Below the pieces are notes generated by a model, which saw nothing but the letters and a program-made list of their open reading frames with translations, made no database searches and was not told where the DNA came from. From positions 1-38,172 of the forward strand of contig JAGXRV010000058.1 of NCBI GenBank assembly GCA_018335695.1: a DNA stretch of 38,172 bases, written 5' to 3'. Position numbers and translations under genes: made by a program. The stretch comes from Clostridium sp. (GTDB lineage: Bacteria > Bacillota > Dethiobacteria > Dethiobacterales > Dethiobacteraceae). Shown here piece after piece: positions 30,100 through 38,143 of the stretch. Position 1 is the stretch's first letter. The number at the start of each line of letters is the position of its first letter.

Positions 30100-30927
30100 C
30101 TATTTATCTCCATTTTTTAAGCCTAGATTGTCAAAAAAACGCAGTAATGGCCTTTCTACTATTAGCCGGCTCAACGACACCCTTTCTGCTATAATGTTAA
30201 TCATCAGCAAAAAGAGTAGCAAGACAAGCTGAAACGTTGCAGGAGCTGTTAAGACAATCGTCAACCCAAGAACTCCACCCAACACATTAGCTCCCGCATC
30301 GCCAAGCATACCCTTTTCAGACAAATCGGTTGGCAAATATAACAAGGAAGCCAACAGAAATGGAAATAACAATAATATACCGGGGACAGAACGCACTAAG
30401 CCTATATAAATGAGTGCAAATAAAAAGAAACATTTCAATGAACGACCAGGTCTTAAGTCCAGCAAATTGAGCAAATTTGCCGCAAGTGCCACAAGTAAGC
30501 CTCTCCAGAAAATAGACAAAAAATAACCCGGAATCCCCGCCACTACTAAAAGAGAGAGAGAAAAACCGGCAACTGCTTTAAAGAAACCGGTGCTCACCTG
30601 AGCGTGACTAATAAATCGTCTGAAATGACCGCCAAAACCTTTGTCGCGACCGTCACTCCAAATATCGTCCACCAGCCCCAGTACCCCAAAACCCACAGTC
30701 ACAGTCAACATTCTTACTAAAAATTCCGCCGGAATGAGCCCAACCCTATCAGCCCATACAGCAGCCGGCAAAAAAACTAACGGGTATACTCCACCCATGC
30801 TCTGCGGAATAGCACGCCCACGATAATTTACTTCCAAATGCCTCACCCGCCGCATCAGCTCTGACCAAAGCGGTATCAATACCAGGGACGCAACAATAAT
30901 CACAATAAAATAAACTAGAGTCGTCAT
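30100..30927 (-). CDS. Glycosyltransferase family 4 (MraY/WecA-like phosphoglycosyl transferase)
   Basis: 275 aa, polytopic, with about nine hydrophobic helices. It would transfer a sugar-phosphate from a UDP-sugar to undecaprenyl phosphate. Catalytic motifs: VDD in GLVDDIWSD, the N-x2-N-x2-D type NLLNLLDLRPGRSLK and LGDAGANVLGG. It is short for MraY (about 320 aa) and lacks MraY's specific motifs, so it is closer to WecA/TagO or to an unassigned group. The ATG at 30927 overlaps the GT2 stop as ATGA and has GGGAGA upstream; a longer frame to 30966 is unlikely. The sugar is unknown. Confidence 0.88.
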   Translation of the reverse strand: MTTLVYFIVIIVASLVLIPLWSELMRRVRHLEVNYRGRAIPQSMGGVYPLVFLPAAVWADRVGLIPAEFLVRMLTVTVGFGVLGLVDDIWSDGRDKGFGGHFRRFISHAQVSTGFFKAVAGFSLSLLVVAGIPGYFLSIFWRGLLVALAANLLNLLDLRPGRSLKCFFLFALIYIGLVRSVPGILLLFPFLLASLLYLPTDLSEKGMLGDAGANVLGGVLGLTIVLTAPATFQLVLLLFLLMINIIAERVSLSRLIVERPLLRFFDNLGLKNGDK

Positions 30928-31622
30928 TCTTGTTTCTCCCGCCCGTTGACCCGCCCGTTGAGCCATAAATGAAATAATGTCCGAGAGACATGGATAAACT
31001 GTTTACCCCGATGCCTAAAGCCGTGCCAGTTGCGTCCTGTTTGCCTATGACTCATCATCAGAGGAACTTCAGCCACAGTAAATCCGTGCCGCAGACAATC
31101 TACCGTCAAAGCTACCTCTACGCCAAAACCGTTCCGGGCAGATAATGCCTTTTCCCAAACGCAGCGTCGCAACACTCGCTGTCCGGAGAGAGGCGATGAC
31201 GTCAGGTAGCCGGAAAGAGCATGAATTCCCCAGGAAGCCAACCTTTTAACCAACCCCAAACCGGCGGAATATTTGACCGCAGGAAACTGTGCCACCGCCA
31301 TATCCGCCTCTCCATGCAAAACAGGTTTTAGCAGATGGGCAAACTCAGCGGCAGTTGCACCTAGGTCTGCATCTACAAAACAAATAATCTCACCCTGCGC
31401 AACCTCCACCCCTGCCGCCAGCGCCCCGCCTTTGCCCCTGTTCTCCGCCAAGATTAAAACACGATCCGCACCTGCCAGAGCTGCTTCGGCAGCAGTTCTG
31501 TCCCGGGAACCATCATCGACCACAATAATTTCCGAAATTTCGCTGACTACTCGCAGTGCTTTTACTGTCTCGCCGATAATCGCTTCCTCGTTTAGCGCCG
31601 GGATAATTGCGGAAATAGCCAT
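30924..31622 (-). CDS. Glycosyltransferase family 2
   Basis: 232 aa. A GT-A fold enzyme resembling the dolichyl/undecaprenyl-phosphate hexose synthase group. Seen: SAIIPALNEEAIIGETV, the nucleotide-binding EIIVVDDGSRDRT, the DxD motif FVDADLGA and a basic C-terminus (HRQTGRNWHGFRHRGKQ). There is no clear membrane segment. The ATG at 31622 has GAGGTGG nearby; the TTG at 31634 is an unlikely alternative. It overlaps the GT4 gene by 4 bp and follows steB, whose stop it overlaps or abuts, so these genes are one unit. Confidence 0.9.
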   Translation of the reverse strand: MAISAIIPALNEEAIIGETVKALRVVSEISEIIVVDDGSRDRTAAEAALAGADRVLILAENRGKGGALAAGVEVAQGEIICFVDADLGATAAEFAHLLKPVLHGEADMAVAQFPAVKYSAGLGLVKRLASWGIHALSGYLTSSPLSGQRVLRRCVWEKALSARNGFGVEVALTVDCLRHGFTVAEVPLMMSHRQTGRNWHGFRHRGKQFIHVSRTLFHLWLNGRVNGREKQE

Positions 31623-31630
31623 CTGCCACC

Positions 31631-32437
31631 TCAAAAATTTGCCATCAACTGATCTGCCGTTGATTTAATCCCAAAGTTGCCCGCACTGCCGCGGAGGACA
31701 GCCAACAGCGAGAGCTGTCCAAAGACTGTATCGGCGTTGTCAATGGTGGAAATCCCCGCAGCTTTTAATTGCGCAAAATTTGATGCTTTAACACTGCTCC
31801 ACTCAAGTCCAACCACTTTAAAGCGCTCTTTTGCTAATTTGGAAATTAATTCGCTAACCAAGCGCTTATCTGTAAGCTCCTCTTCTCCCAAAACAAGAAT
31901 AACAGCCTCAGGTGTGCCTTTATCCAGTTGCTCCTGAAAAATGCTCCCGTCTGCAATAAATAATGCAAGTGCTTCCTCCTTCTCCGCCGTTAACGATTGA
32001 TTTGCCGCCAGCGCAGCCAACGCTCTTCCTATTCCGGCAGGAACGGCACTTAGCGCTTGCCGCTCTCTGATATGAATTAGATTGCAAAGAATTGCATCTG
32101 CGTCGTTTAAGATCTCCAAAACACCCGGCGGCACTTCTGCTCCATGCACAATTACTGATACCCTTTTGCCTGCTAGCGCGCCGTTAACCAAAAAAGGATA
32201 TAATGCTTCCTGATACTTTTTCCACAAAGACAAATCGTGATAGACTGTCTGCAGGCGAGCTTCCATTGCACGCCGCTCTTCCCGCAGGCCTTTTTGCTCC
32301 TTAGTCATCTGTTCAATCAGCAGCCGCTGCTGAGTAATCAGCATCTCATCACTAAGAGATGTGCCGATTAAAATACCCAAGCCAAGAGCCAAAAATACGG
32401 CAACTAAAGAAATAACATGGTCTTTAACCCGAAACAT
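31631..32437 (-). CDS. steB: SteB/MctB-like membrane protein ('copper transporter' family)
   Basis: 268 aa from the ATG at 32437, fixed by AAGGAGG seven bases upstream. It opens with MFRVKDHVISLVAVFLALGLGILIG, a single membrane helix typical of the MctB/DUF3186 family, then a coiled coil (about 30-75, LLIEQMTKEQKGLREERRAM), then an alpha/beta domain. Actinobacterial members are annotated as outer-membrane copper channel MctB or as SteB. Here, with one helix and a coiled coil beside SteA, a role in division or envelope growth (SteB) fits better than copper transport. It follows steA by 11 bp. Confidence 0.85.
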   Translation of the reverse strand: MFRVKDHVISLVAVFLALGLGILIGTSLSDEMLITQQRLLIEQMTKEQKGLREERRAMEARLQTVYHDLSLWKKYQEALYPFLVNGALAGKRVSVIVHGAEVPPGVLEILNDADAILCNLIHIRERQALSAVPAGIGRALAALAANQSLTAEKEEALALFIADGSIFQEQLDKGTPEAVILVLGEEELTDKRLVSELISKLAKERFKVVGLEWSSVKASNFAQLKAAGISTIDNADTVFGQLSLLAVLRGSAGNFGIKSTADQLMANF

Positions 32438-32448
32438 GGCGAACCTCC

Positions 32449-33570
32449 TTAGTGCCACATGCCAAGCCTCATCATAATTAGGCGAAAAATATGGAAAATA
32501 ACCGGACTGGCGAGCGCCAAAACTAAAAATGGAATACTTGCGGCAAGCGCAAGCAACGCAACGGAACGTCCGGAGATTCGAGCGCGATACAGCTGACTTA
32601 CTCCGCGCGCATCCACCAGCCTGCTGCCCACCTTAAGGCGGACCAAAAAGGTACTGGCCATGCCTTTACGCCCCTTTTCCAGGAAGTCAATCATATTGGA
32701 GTGAGTGCCGACGGCCGCGATCAGCTTTGCTCCATTTTCATAAGCTAATAACAAGGCAATATCTTCGCTGGTTCCGGCTGCTTTCACCATGACGGCAGGC
32801 AGTCCCAGTTTTTTTATCCGCTCCATCCCGGGCGAGTTGCCGTCTGAATATGCATGGACAACTAACTCGCGCGCCTTTCGCAGCGCCAGATCACTTACGC
32901 TATCCATATCACCAACCACCAAATCAGGCAGATAACCAAATTCAAGCAGCGCGTCTGCGCCTCCGTCCACAGCCAGCAACACAGGTTTCACCTCGTCAAT
33001 ATAATGTTTAACTGCCTGAAGGTCCTCCCTGTAAGACTGCCCTCTTACCACCACCAGCACATGTCTGCCCTTAAAACAGGTGATAAGAGCAGGGAAATCT
33101 AACCTGCCCAAAATCAATTCTTTTTCTTTTAAGGCATACTCCAGCGTATTCTGCACAAAATCATCCAACAGTTTAGCCAAATTTTTTTCAGCAGCCACTA
33201 GTTTGCGACTAATCAACGCTTTATCCACTATGCGACCCCTGGCAAGCAGCTCAGAACCGCGCCAGATACTGTTGCCTTCGATAAAAAGCAGATCGCCCTC
33301 GTTTATCTTTTCATAAAGCTCGGCTCCCGCCTGGTCTAAATGAGTAATCCGCGCGTCTGCCAGCTTTGCCGGGCCATTGTTTGGATAACTGCCTGAAATG
33401 GATGAATCAACGTTGATCACAGCCTTAACTCTTTGATTACATAACGCTTCAGCCGCCACTTCATCTAAGTCACGGTGATCAATAAGCGCAAAATCTCCGG
33501 GCTGCAGCCGTTTGGTCAGCAGTTTTGTTATTTTGTCCTTTTTCACCTGACCATAAGTTTTTGCTTTCAT
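32449..33570 (-). CDS. steA: SteA-like cytokinetic ring protein (thiamine pyrophosphokinase-like fold)
   Basis: 373 aa. The central region resembles thiamine pyrophosphokinase: LLAVDGGADALLEFGYLPD followed by VVGDMDSVSD. An N-terminal domain (PGDFALIDHRDLDEVAAEAL, INVDSSISG) and a C-terminal membrane segment (SVALLALAASIPFLVLALAS) surround it. This arrangement matches SteA, which with SteB is placed at the division site in Corynebacterium. Its catalytic status is unknown; the DGGAD/GDMDS motifs are intact. It is first in a steA-steB-GT2-GT4-DUF3866 cluster and is divergent from the moxR-coxE-cooC operon. Confidence 0.87.
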   Translation of the reverse strand: MKAKTYGQVKKDKITKLLTKRLQPGDFALIDHRDLDEVAAEALCNQRVKAVINVDSSISGSYPNNGPAKLADARITHLDQAGAELYEKINEGDLLFIEGNSIWRGSELLARGRIVDKALISRKLVAAEKNLAKLLDDFVQNTLEYALKEKELILGRLDFPALITCFKGRHVLVVVRGQSYREDLQAVKHYIDEVKPVLLAVDGGADALLEFGYLPDLVVGDMDSVSDLALRKARELVVHAYSDGNSPGMERIKKLGLPAVMVKAAGTSEDIALLLAYENGAKLIAAVGTHSNMIDFLEKGRKGMASTFLVRLKVGSRLVDARGVSQLYRARISGRSVALLALAASIPFLVLALASPVIFHIFRLIMMRLGMWH

Positions 33571-33708
33571 TGTCTTGCCCTTCCGGAATACTTTTATCTT
33601 TAGTATGCGATTGTATGGCTGAAAAAAAACGCATCTTCCAGACAGAAAGAGATCTTCGCTAAAATAAAGCTAAAGCCGGAAAATTTTCGATAAATGTGCT
33701 GCATATCA

Positions 33709-33736
33709 TTTGCGCGCACTGTTTCTTTGATATAAT
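33709..33736 (+). promoter_or_regulatory. Sigma-A promoter of moxR-coxE-cooC
   Basis: A perfect TATAAT at 33731-33736 has TTTGCG at 33709-33714 (16-bp spacer). It lies 32 bp before the TTG start of moxR. Confidence 0.6.
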
Positions 33737-33767
33737 AGTACCAGTTTCAAGTGGAAGGGTGAGAGCA

Positions 33768-34658
33768 TTGTTGGATATTTCAATTGCCAACCTGCGTAAA
33801 GCATTTTTGCGCGCAGGCTATATCACAGATGAAGAAGTAATTATTACTGTTTTTCTGGCTCTAAAACTTGGAAAACCGCTTTTAGTTGAAGGGGCTCCCG
33901 GCGTCGGCAAAACTGAACTGGCGAAAGTGCTCTCGCAAGTGCTTGACGCCGACTTGATTCGTCTGCAATGTTATGAAGGCCTTGATGAAAATAAAGCCCT
34001 CTATGAATGGAACTATCAGCGCCAGCTATTAAAAATTCAAATCTCTAAAGAGACGGCTTGCATCGAAGACTTGGAGCAAAACTTGTTTTCCCGGGAATAT
34101 CTCTTGGAGCGCCCGCTTTTAAAAGCCATTCAAGCTGATAAACAAGCGGTACTCTTAATCGATGAAGTTGACAAGACTGACGAAGAATTTGAAGCGTTTC
34201 TCTTTGAAGTGCTTTCTGACTTTCAGGTTTCAGTACCTGAGCTAGGTACGATTAGCGCGCGCCAAATTCCGGTAGTAGTCCTCACCAGTAACAATGAACG
34301 TGAGCTCTCCGACGGATTAAAACGTCGCTGTGCGTATTTATACTTGGACTATCCGACGGTAGAACGGGAAATTGCGATCATCCGCGCCAAAATTCCTGCT
34401 GTCGGGGAAAAATTATCACTTGAAGTAGCTAGAGCAGTATCACTAATCCGTGACCTGCAAGAAATTAAGAAAAAACCTTCTATTGCTGAAACGCTGGACT
34501 GGGTCAGAGCAATTCTCGCTTTAGACCAAGACCGCCTCGAGCCCACAGCCATTGAGCAAACGATGGCCTTGCTGCTCAAAACAAAAGCTGATCAGGTAAC
34601 ATTTAGTAAAAATATTGGTTCTGACCGACTGGTGGAATATGCACGTACGGAGAAGTAA
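33768..34658 (+). CDS. MoxR-family AAA+ ATPase
   Basis: 296 aa. MoxR ATPases work with VWA-domain partners as chaperones that insert metal cofactors or mature protein complexes. Walker A is GAPGVGKT at 42-49; Walker B is VLLIDEVDKTDEEF with D132-E133; sensor 1 is VVLTSNNERELS, and the arginine-finger region is GLKRRCAYLYLDYP. The TTG at 33768 is chosen because GGAAGGG lies eight bases upstream; a GTG at 33759 touches that site and an ATG at 33696 lies within the promoter. A VWA gene follows after 5 bp and cooC after that. CoxD, the MoxR-type ATPase of aerobic CO dehydrogenase, is the nearest functional model. Confidence 0.92.
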   Translation: MLDISIANLRKAFLRAGYITDEEVIITVFLALKLGKPLLVEGAPGVGKTELAKVLSQVLDADLIRLQCYEGLDENKALYEWNYQRQLLKIQISKETACIEDLEQNLFSREYLLERPLLKAIQADKQAVLLIDEVDKTDEEFEAFLFEVLSDFQVSVPELGTISARQIPVVVLTSNNERELSDGLKRRCAYLYLDYPTVEREIAIIRAKIPAVGEKLSLEVARAVSLIRDLQEIKKKPSIAETLDWVRAILALDQDRLEPTAIEQTMALLLKTKADQVTFSKNIGSDRLVEYARTEK

Positions 34659-34663
34659 CGATT

Positions 34664-36001
34664 ATGGAAAACTATCTGGAAGTTAACCTAATTCGCTTTA
34701 TTCAACTTTTGCGGTACGCCGGCATTCGCATCGGCAGCGGCGAAGTTCTCGACGCGCTAAATGCCCTCTCCTTGCTGGATCTATCCGACAGAGAAGCTGT
34801 GCGGGTCGGCTTAAAGGCCACCTTAGTCAAACGTTCCGGGGAACAGCAATTGTTCGACAAAGCATTTGCTCTCTTTTTTGCCCCACCCGAGATTAAGGAG
34901 GAATATTTTGCCCGCTATCGGCAGGAGCAAACAGAACACCAACAAATGCTCGCTCAAGCGACGCAAGAGCTGACCTTCCAAGGCATGCCCCTAAAGCTAT
35001 CAGACAATGAGAAAACGGTATTCTCCGGCATGCCGGAAAAAGACAAAGAAAAACTGCTCGAGTTTATAAAAAAAACTGCTGAAGGTAAAAATATAGAACA
35101 ACATTTTCAACCTATTCTGGAGAGTGTGGTCAGAGGTTCTTTAGCTTACTGGCGCAAAAGTCTCCGCAACCAACTTGACTTTAGTTCGTTGCCACAAACA
35201 GAAGATGAAGAGCTAAATGCCCTGCTAGAGAAAGCAGTGCGCAGCGACGGCGGTTTTTCAGCTGATTTGCTTGAGGAAGATATGCAAAATATCGCTGACA
35301 AAGATCTGCCCAGAGCCGAGGCGTTAATCCGCAAACTGGCTAGGCAAATGGCAACCCGCTTAGCTCGTCGCTATCGGCAAAGCAAGAAGCGACAAAAATT
35401 AGATCTGCGAAAAACTATTCGCCAGAATATCCGCTTTGGCGGCACACTGTTTAGGCTGCGCTACCGCAGCCGTCGCATACAAAAGCCGCGACTTGTCCTG
35501 CTCTGTGATGTTTCGGGATCAATGGCCCGTTATGCCAATTTTGTGCTCCAGTTTATTTACGGCATTAACGATGTTGTCGGTCAAATTGAAAGTTTTATTT
35601 TTTCCGAAGATTTGGAGCGAGTAACCGACTATTTTCAGCACGTCGATGACTTTAAATTGACAATGCTGGAAGTAATCAACCGCTCAAAAGAATGGGGACG
35701 CGGCACAAACTTGGCTGCCGCCTTAAAAAGTTTGCGCCTAAAATACCCTGATCATCTAAACGGAGACAGCATTCTTTTGATTGTCAGCGACACAAAAACC
35801 TTGGCGCTTGATGAAACCTTGCAGGAATTGGCACAAATAAAAAGAATAGTAAAAGATGTCGTTTTATTGAATACATTGCCTCGCAGCGACTGGCAAAACA
35901 GTAAGTCAGTCGGCAGATTTGAAAGTGTGTTGCGTATGTACCCGTGCAATACGCTGTCTGACCTCGAAAATGTGATACGGCAAAAAATAATTATCTACTA
36001 G
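34664..36001 (+). CDS. VWA-domain CoxE-like protein
   Basis: 445 aa. The N-terminal half is helical, mixed charge and without membrane helices (VNLIRFIQLLRYAGIRIGSG at the start). The C-terminal von Willebrand A domain begins at about 275 with LVLLCDVSGSMARYANFV; the metal-site DxSxS residues D282, S284 and S286 are intact, and a distal Thr lies in EWGRGTNLAAAL. It matches the CoxE-like VWA family, the partner of MoxR ATPases. The basic stretch ARRYRQSKKRQKLDLRKTIRQ (residues about 234-254) precedes the VWA domain. It lies 5 bp after moxR and 17 bp before cooC. Confidence 0.9.
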   Translation: MENYLEVNLIRFIQLLRYAGIRIGSGEVLDALNALSLLDLSDREAVRVGLKATLVKRSGEQQLFDKAFALFFAPPEIKEEYFARYRQEQTEHQQMLAQATQELTFQGMPLKLSDNEKTVFSGMPEKDKEKLLEFIKKTAEGKNIEQHFQPILESVVRGSLAYWRKSLRNQLDFSSLPQTEDEELNALLEKAVRSDGGFSADLLEEDMQNIADKDLPRAEALIRKLARQMATRLARRYRQSKKRQKLDLRKTIRQNIRFGGTLFRLRYRSRRIQKPRLVLLCDVSGSMARYANFVLQFIYGINDVVGQIESFIFSEDLERVTDYFQHVDDFKLTMLEVINRSKEWGRGTNLAAALKSLRLKYPDHLNGDSILLIVSDTKTLALDETLQELAQIKRIVKDVVLLNTLPRSDWQNSKSVGRFESVLRMYPCNTLSDLENVIRQKIIIY

Positions 36002-36018
36002 AACAGGGAGGATTTCCA

Positions 36019-36774
36019 ATGAAACAAATTGCTATTGCCGGTAAAGGAGGCGTTGGCAAAACGACTTTCACGGCGCTAATGCTGCGCTATCTTCAAAAGA
36101 ACAAGCCGGGAGCATCTATTCTGGCGGTTGATGCCGACCCGAATGCCAACCTGAATGAAGCGTTAGGGCTGAAAGTAGAGAATACCATGTCCTGCCTGCT
36201 GGAAGACACAAAAAACCCAAAAGCCATTCCGAGCGGCATGACAAAAGAAATGTTTATTGAGTTTAAAATGCAGGATGCGCTGGTGGAGACAAGCAAAGCA
36301 TACGACCTGCTGGTTATGGGAAACCCGCAAGGTTCAGGATGTTACTGCTATCCCAATGATTTGTTACGCAAACACTTAGAAAAGCTGCGCACTAACTACG
36401 ACTATGTACTTGTCGACAATGAAGCAGGCTTGGAACACCTCAGCCGCAGGATTATCTCCAATGTTGACACACTGATTGTGGTAAGCGACGCGGCAGCTCG
36501 CAGTATCCGCTCCGCCACACGTGTCTATGATATTGTCAAAAGCGTGAATTTGGACGTGAAGGAAATCTACCTAGTAATTACCAAAGTTATGAACGATGAG
36601 GTTGAAGATTTGCAGGAAGAAATTAAAAAAACAGGGCTTACTTTAATCGGCACTGTGCCGTTGGATCCCCTTGTCGCCCAATTCGATGTTAAAGGCAAAG
36701 CATTAATTGATTTGCCTGATGAATCTGCCGCAGTCCAAGCGGTGGAAACAATTCTCAGCAATATCAAGCTTTAA
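36019..36774 (+). CDS. cooC: CooC-type Ni-CODH maturation ATPase
   Basis: 251 aa, a MinD/Mrp-type P-loop ATPase. CooC inserts or supplies nickel to the C-cluster of anaerobic carbon monoxide dehydrogenase. The deviant Walker A is GKGGVGKT (8-15), the following VDADPNANLNEAL holds D38 and D40, and the metal-binding pair C108-x-C110 lies in GSGCYCYPND, the CXC motif that binds metal at the CooC dimer interface. LVDNEAGLEHLSRR is the family signature. AGGGAGG lies eight bases before the ATG. No CODH structural gene is in the window, but its presence implies Ni-CODH or CODH/ACS elsewhere in the genome. Confidence 0.93.
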   Translation: MKQIAIAGKGGVGKTTFTALMLRYLQKNKPGASILAVDADPNANLNEALGLKVENTMSCLLEDTKNPKAIPSGMTKEMFIEFKMQDALVETSKAYDLLVMGNPQGSGCYCYPNDLLRKHLEKLRTNYDYVLVDNEAGLEHLSRRIISNVDTLIVVSDAAARSIRSATRVYDIVKSVNLDVKEIYLVITKVMNDEVEDLQEEIKKTGLTLIGTVPLDPLVAQFDVKGKALIDLPDESAAVQAVETILSNIKL

Positions 36775-36792
36775 ATCTAAACCAAATCCTAA

Positions 36793-36951
36793 CTCTCCTC
36801 TCCCTCGTGAAAACCCCCTAATTCCCCTCTCCCTCCGGGAAAAACCCCTATGCTCCCCTCTCCCTCCGGAAAAAACCCCTATGCTCCCCTCTCCCTCCGG
36901 AAAAAACCCCTAATTCCCCTCTCCCTCCGGGAGAGGGTTAGGGTGAGGGCA
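36793..36951 (+). repeat. C-rich tandem repeats of about 31 bp, five units
   Basis: The core CCTCTCCCTCC recurs at about 36797, 36826, 36857, 36888 and 36918, spaced 29-31 bp, with units CCGGAAAAAACCCCTATGCT or CTAATT. The last unit pairs CCCTCTCCC with GGGAGAGGG and runs into GGTTAGGGTGAGGG. There are no unique spacers, so it is not CRISPR. It relates to the CCCTCACCC..CCCTCTCC part of the 233-bp array. Confidence 0.85.
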
Positions 36952-36977
36952 AACCTAATCTACTTTCCAAAAAGCAA

Positions 36978-37014
36978 CAGCGGCCGGATAGTTATCGGCC
37001 GCTGCTACTTTTTT
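36978..37014. terminator. Bidirectional terminator between cooC and spo0A
   Basis: CAGCGGCCG (36978-36986) and CGGCCGCTG (36996-37004) form a perfect 9-bp stem. TACTTTTTT follows on the plus strand; TTGCTTTTT follows on the minus strand. Confidence 0.85.
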
Positions 37015-37035
37015 AAGACAAAGATACTCTCTACA

Positions 37036-37803
37036 CTAATGTGCACTCTTACTGTATAAGCGCATCCGGTCGGCAACCAAAGCAATAAACTCTGAATTAG
37101 TAGGTTTACCTCGCTCCGTATTGATAGTATAGCCGAAAAATTTCTTGCTTGTCTCTATGTTATTGCGCGACCAAGCTACCTCTATGGCATGACGAATAGC
37201 ACGCTCTACACGTGAACTTGTGGTATCGAATTTGCCGGCAATCCGAGGATAAAGAATTTTTGTTACTGAACCAAGCAAATCAACCTCAGCAACCACCATC
37301 AAAATAGCCTCACGCAAATAATGATAACCTTTAATATGGGCTGGAATTCCAATTTCATGAATAATACTTGTTACATCAGCTTCAAGATTAGTCCTTTTTG
37401 CCGGGCGCGCCTGCCCGTTTGCGCTGGGAAGAGCAATCTGTCCGTTTCCCAGCAGTCTGATTCTCTCTGCTAAAACTTCCATATTGAACGGCTTTAATAT
37501 GTAATAGGAGGCACCTAGCTCTACTGCTTTCCGGGTAATATCTTCCTGCCCAAACGCTGTCAACATAATAACTTTAGGCCTGTCCTTCATCTGACCAATC
37601 TGCTCCAAAACACCCAATCCATCAAGATGCGGCATGATTATATCCAAAAGCAGCACATCGGGAGGGTTTTTTGCGATTGAATCCAACGCTTCCTTGCCAT
37701 TGTAGGCTTTTCCCACAACGTTGAAATCAGGCTGCTGTTCCAGATACTCAATCAACAAGTCGCAAAATTCTCTGTTATCATCAGCAATGAAAACTTTAAG
37801 CAT
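37036..37803 (-). CDS. spo0A: Stage 0 sporulation protein A, master response regulator
   Basis: Phosphorylated by the sporulation phosphorelay or kinases, it turns on early sporulation genes. It is 255 aa. The receiver domain has D8-D9, phospho-acceptor D54 in [13 protein letters not shown]82 and K104. After a linker (about 120-142), the Spo0A-specific DNA-binding domain follows with [20 protein letters not shown], the recognition-helix region [21 protein letters not shown] and the end [20 protein letters not shown]. Length and motifs are full. The start ATG follows AGGAGGAGAAGTGG. It is followed by the shared terminator. Confidence 0.98.
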   Translation of the reverse strand: MLKVFIADDNREFCDLLIEYLEQQPDFNVVGKAYNGKEALDSIAKNPPDVLLLDIIMPHLDGLGVLEQIGQMKDRPKVIMLTAFGQEDITRKAVELGASYYILKPFNMEVLAERIRLLGNGQIALPSANGQARPAKRTNLEADVTSIIHEIGIPAHIKGYHYLREAILMVVAEVDLLGSVTKILYPRIAGKFDTTSSRVERAIRHAIEVAWSRNNIETSKKFFGYTINTERGKPTNSEFIALVADRMRLYSKSAH

Positions 37804-37862
37804 CCACTTCTCCTCCTAAAAATATAATCTTTTGCAGAAAGCCTTAGTTTGCTCTTCAAGAA

Positions 37863-37891
37863 ATATTCGACATTTGGTTAAATATTCCTTT
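37863..37891 (-). promoter_or_regulatory. Sigma-H promoter of spo0A
   Basis: On the minus strand AAAGGAATA (37883-37891) and GTCGAATAT (37863-37871), 11 bp apart, are a full match to RnAGGAwWW and RnnGAATww. It lies about 60 bp before the start codon, like the sigma-H (Ps) promoter of Bacillus spo0A. Confidence 0.85.
37866..37872 (-). promoter_or_regulatory. Perfect 0A box overlapping the spo0A -10
   Basis: TGTCGAA on the minus strand is the exact Spo0A-binding consensus and covers the sigma-H -10, which suggests direct autoregulation. Confidence 0.75.
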
Positions 37892-37918
37892 TATTAATTC
37901 GAAAAAATTCTAGCTTTT

Positions 37919-37988
37919 TCCATTCCCCTCCAAAGGAAGCGACCACCCCGCTGCTCCGCAGCACCCCTCCAAGGGAGGGGAATTTTTT
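37919..37988 (-). repeat. REP-like hairpin element, copy C
   Basis: CCCCTCCAAAGGA, then GACCACCCCGCTGC-TCC-GCAGC, then CCCCTCCAAGGGAGGGGAATT. It belongs to the same family as the elements at 10.6 kb and 20.7 kb. Confidence 0.8.
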
Positions 37989-38035
37989 GGAGGTACTTTT
38001 CGACTACCATCCTCTTCGTCTAGCAGAAGTGAATT

Positions 38036-38080
38036 AAATTCCCCTCCGGTGGAGGGGTGGCGCAACGCGCCGGGGTGGTT
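38036..38080 (+). repeat. REP-like hairpin element, copy D
   Basis: AATTCCCCTCC-GGT-GGAGGGG, then TGGCGC-AA-CGCGCC, then GGGGTGGTT. It is inverted relative to copy C, giving an inverted pair about 50 bp apart. Confidence 0.85.
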
Positions 38081-38143
38081 CCCTACGTTAAAATTTTTGT
38101 TTTCTTTGAGGTTTTTAGTTCTGAGAATTTGCTGCGGCAATAT

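Noticed and set aside
33768-36001. CoxD/CoxE of an aerobic Mo-Cu CO dehydrogenase cluster
   Set aside because: No coxL/M/S or Mo-cofactor genes are present and the third gene is a CooC, which belongs to the anaerobic Ni enzyme.
36793-36951. Possible CRISPR array
   Set aside because: The units repeat without unique spacers, there are no cas genes, and the hairpin and C-rich pattern match REP-like DNA.
37910-38140. 76-aa minus-strand ORF upstream of spo0A
   Set aside because: It consists of REP-like elements C and D in translation and has no ribosome site.
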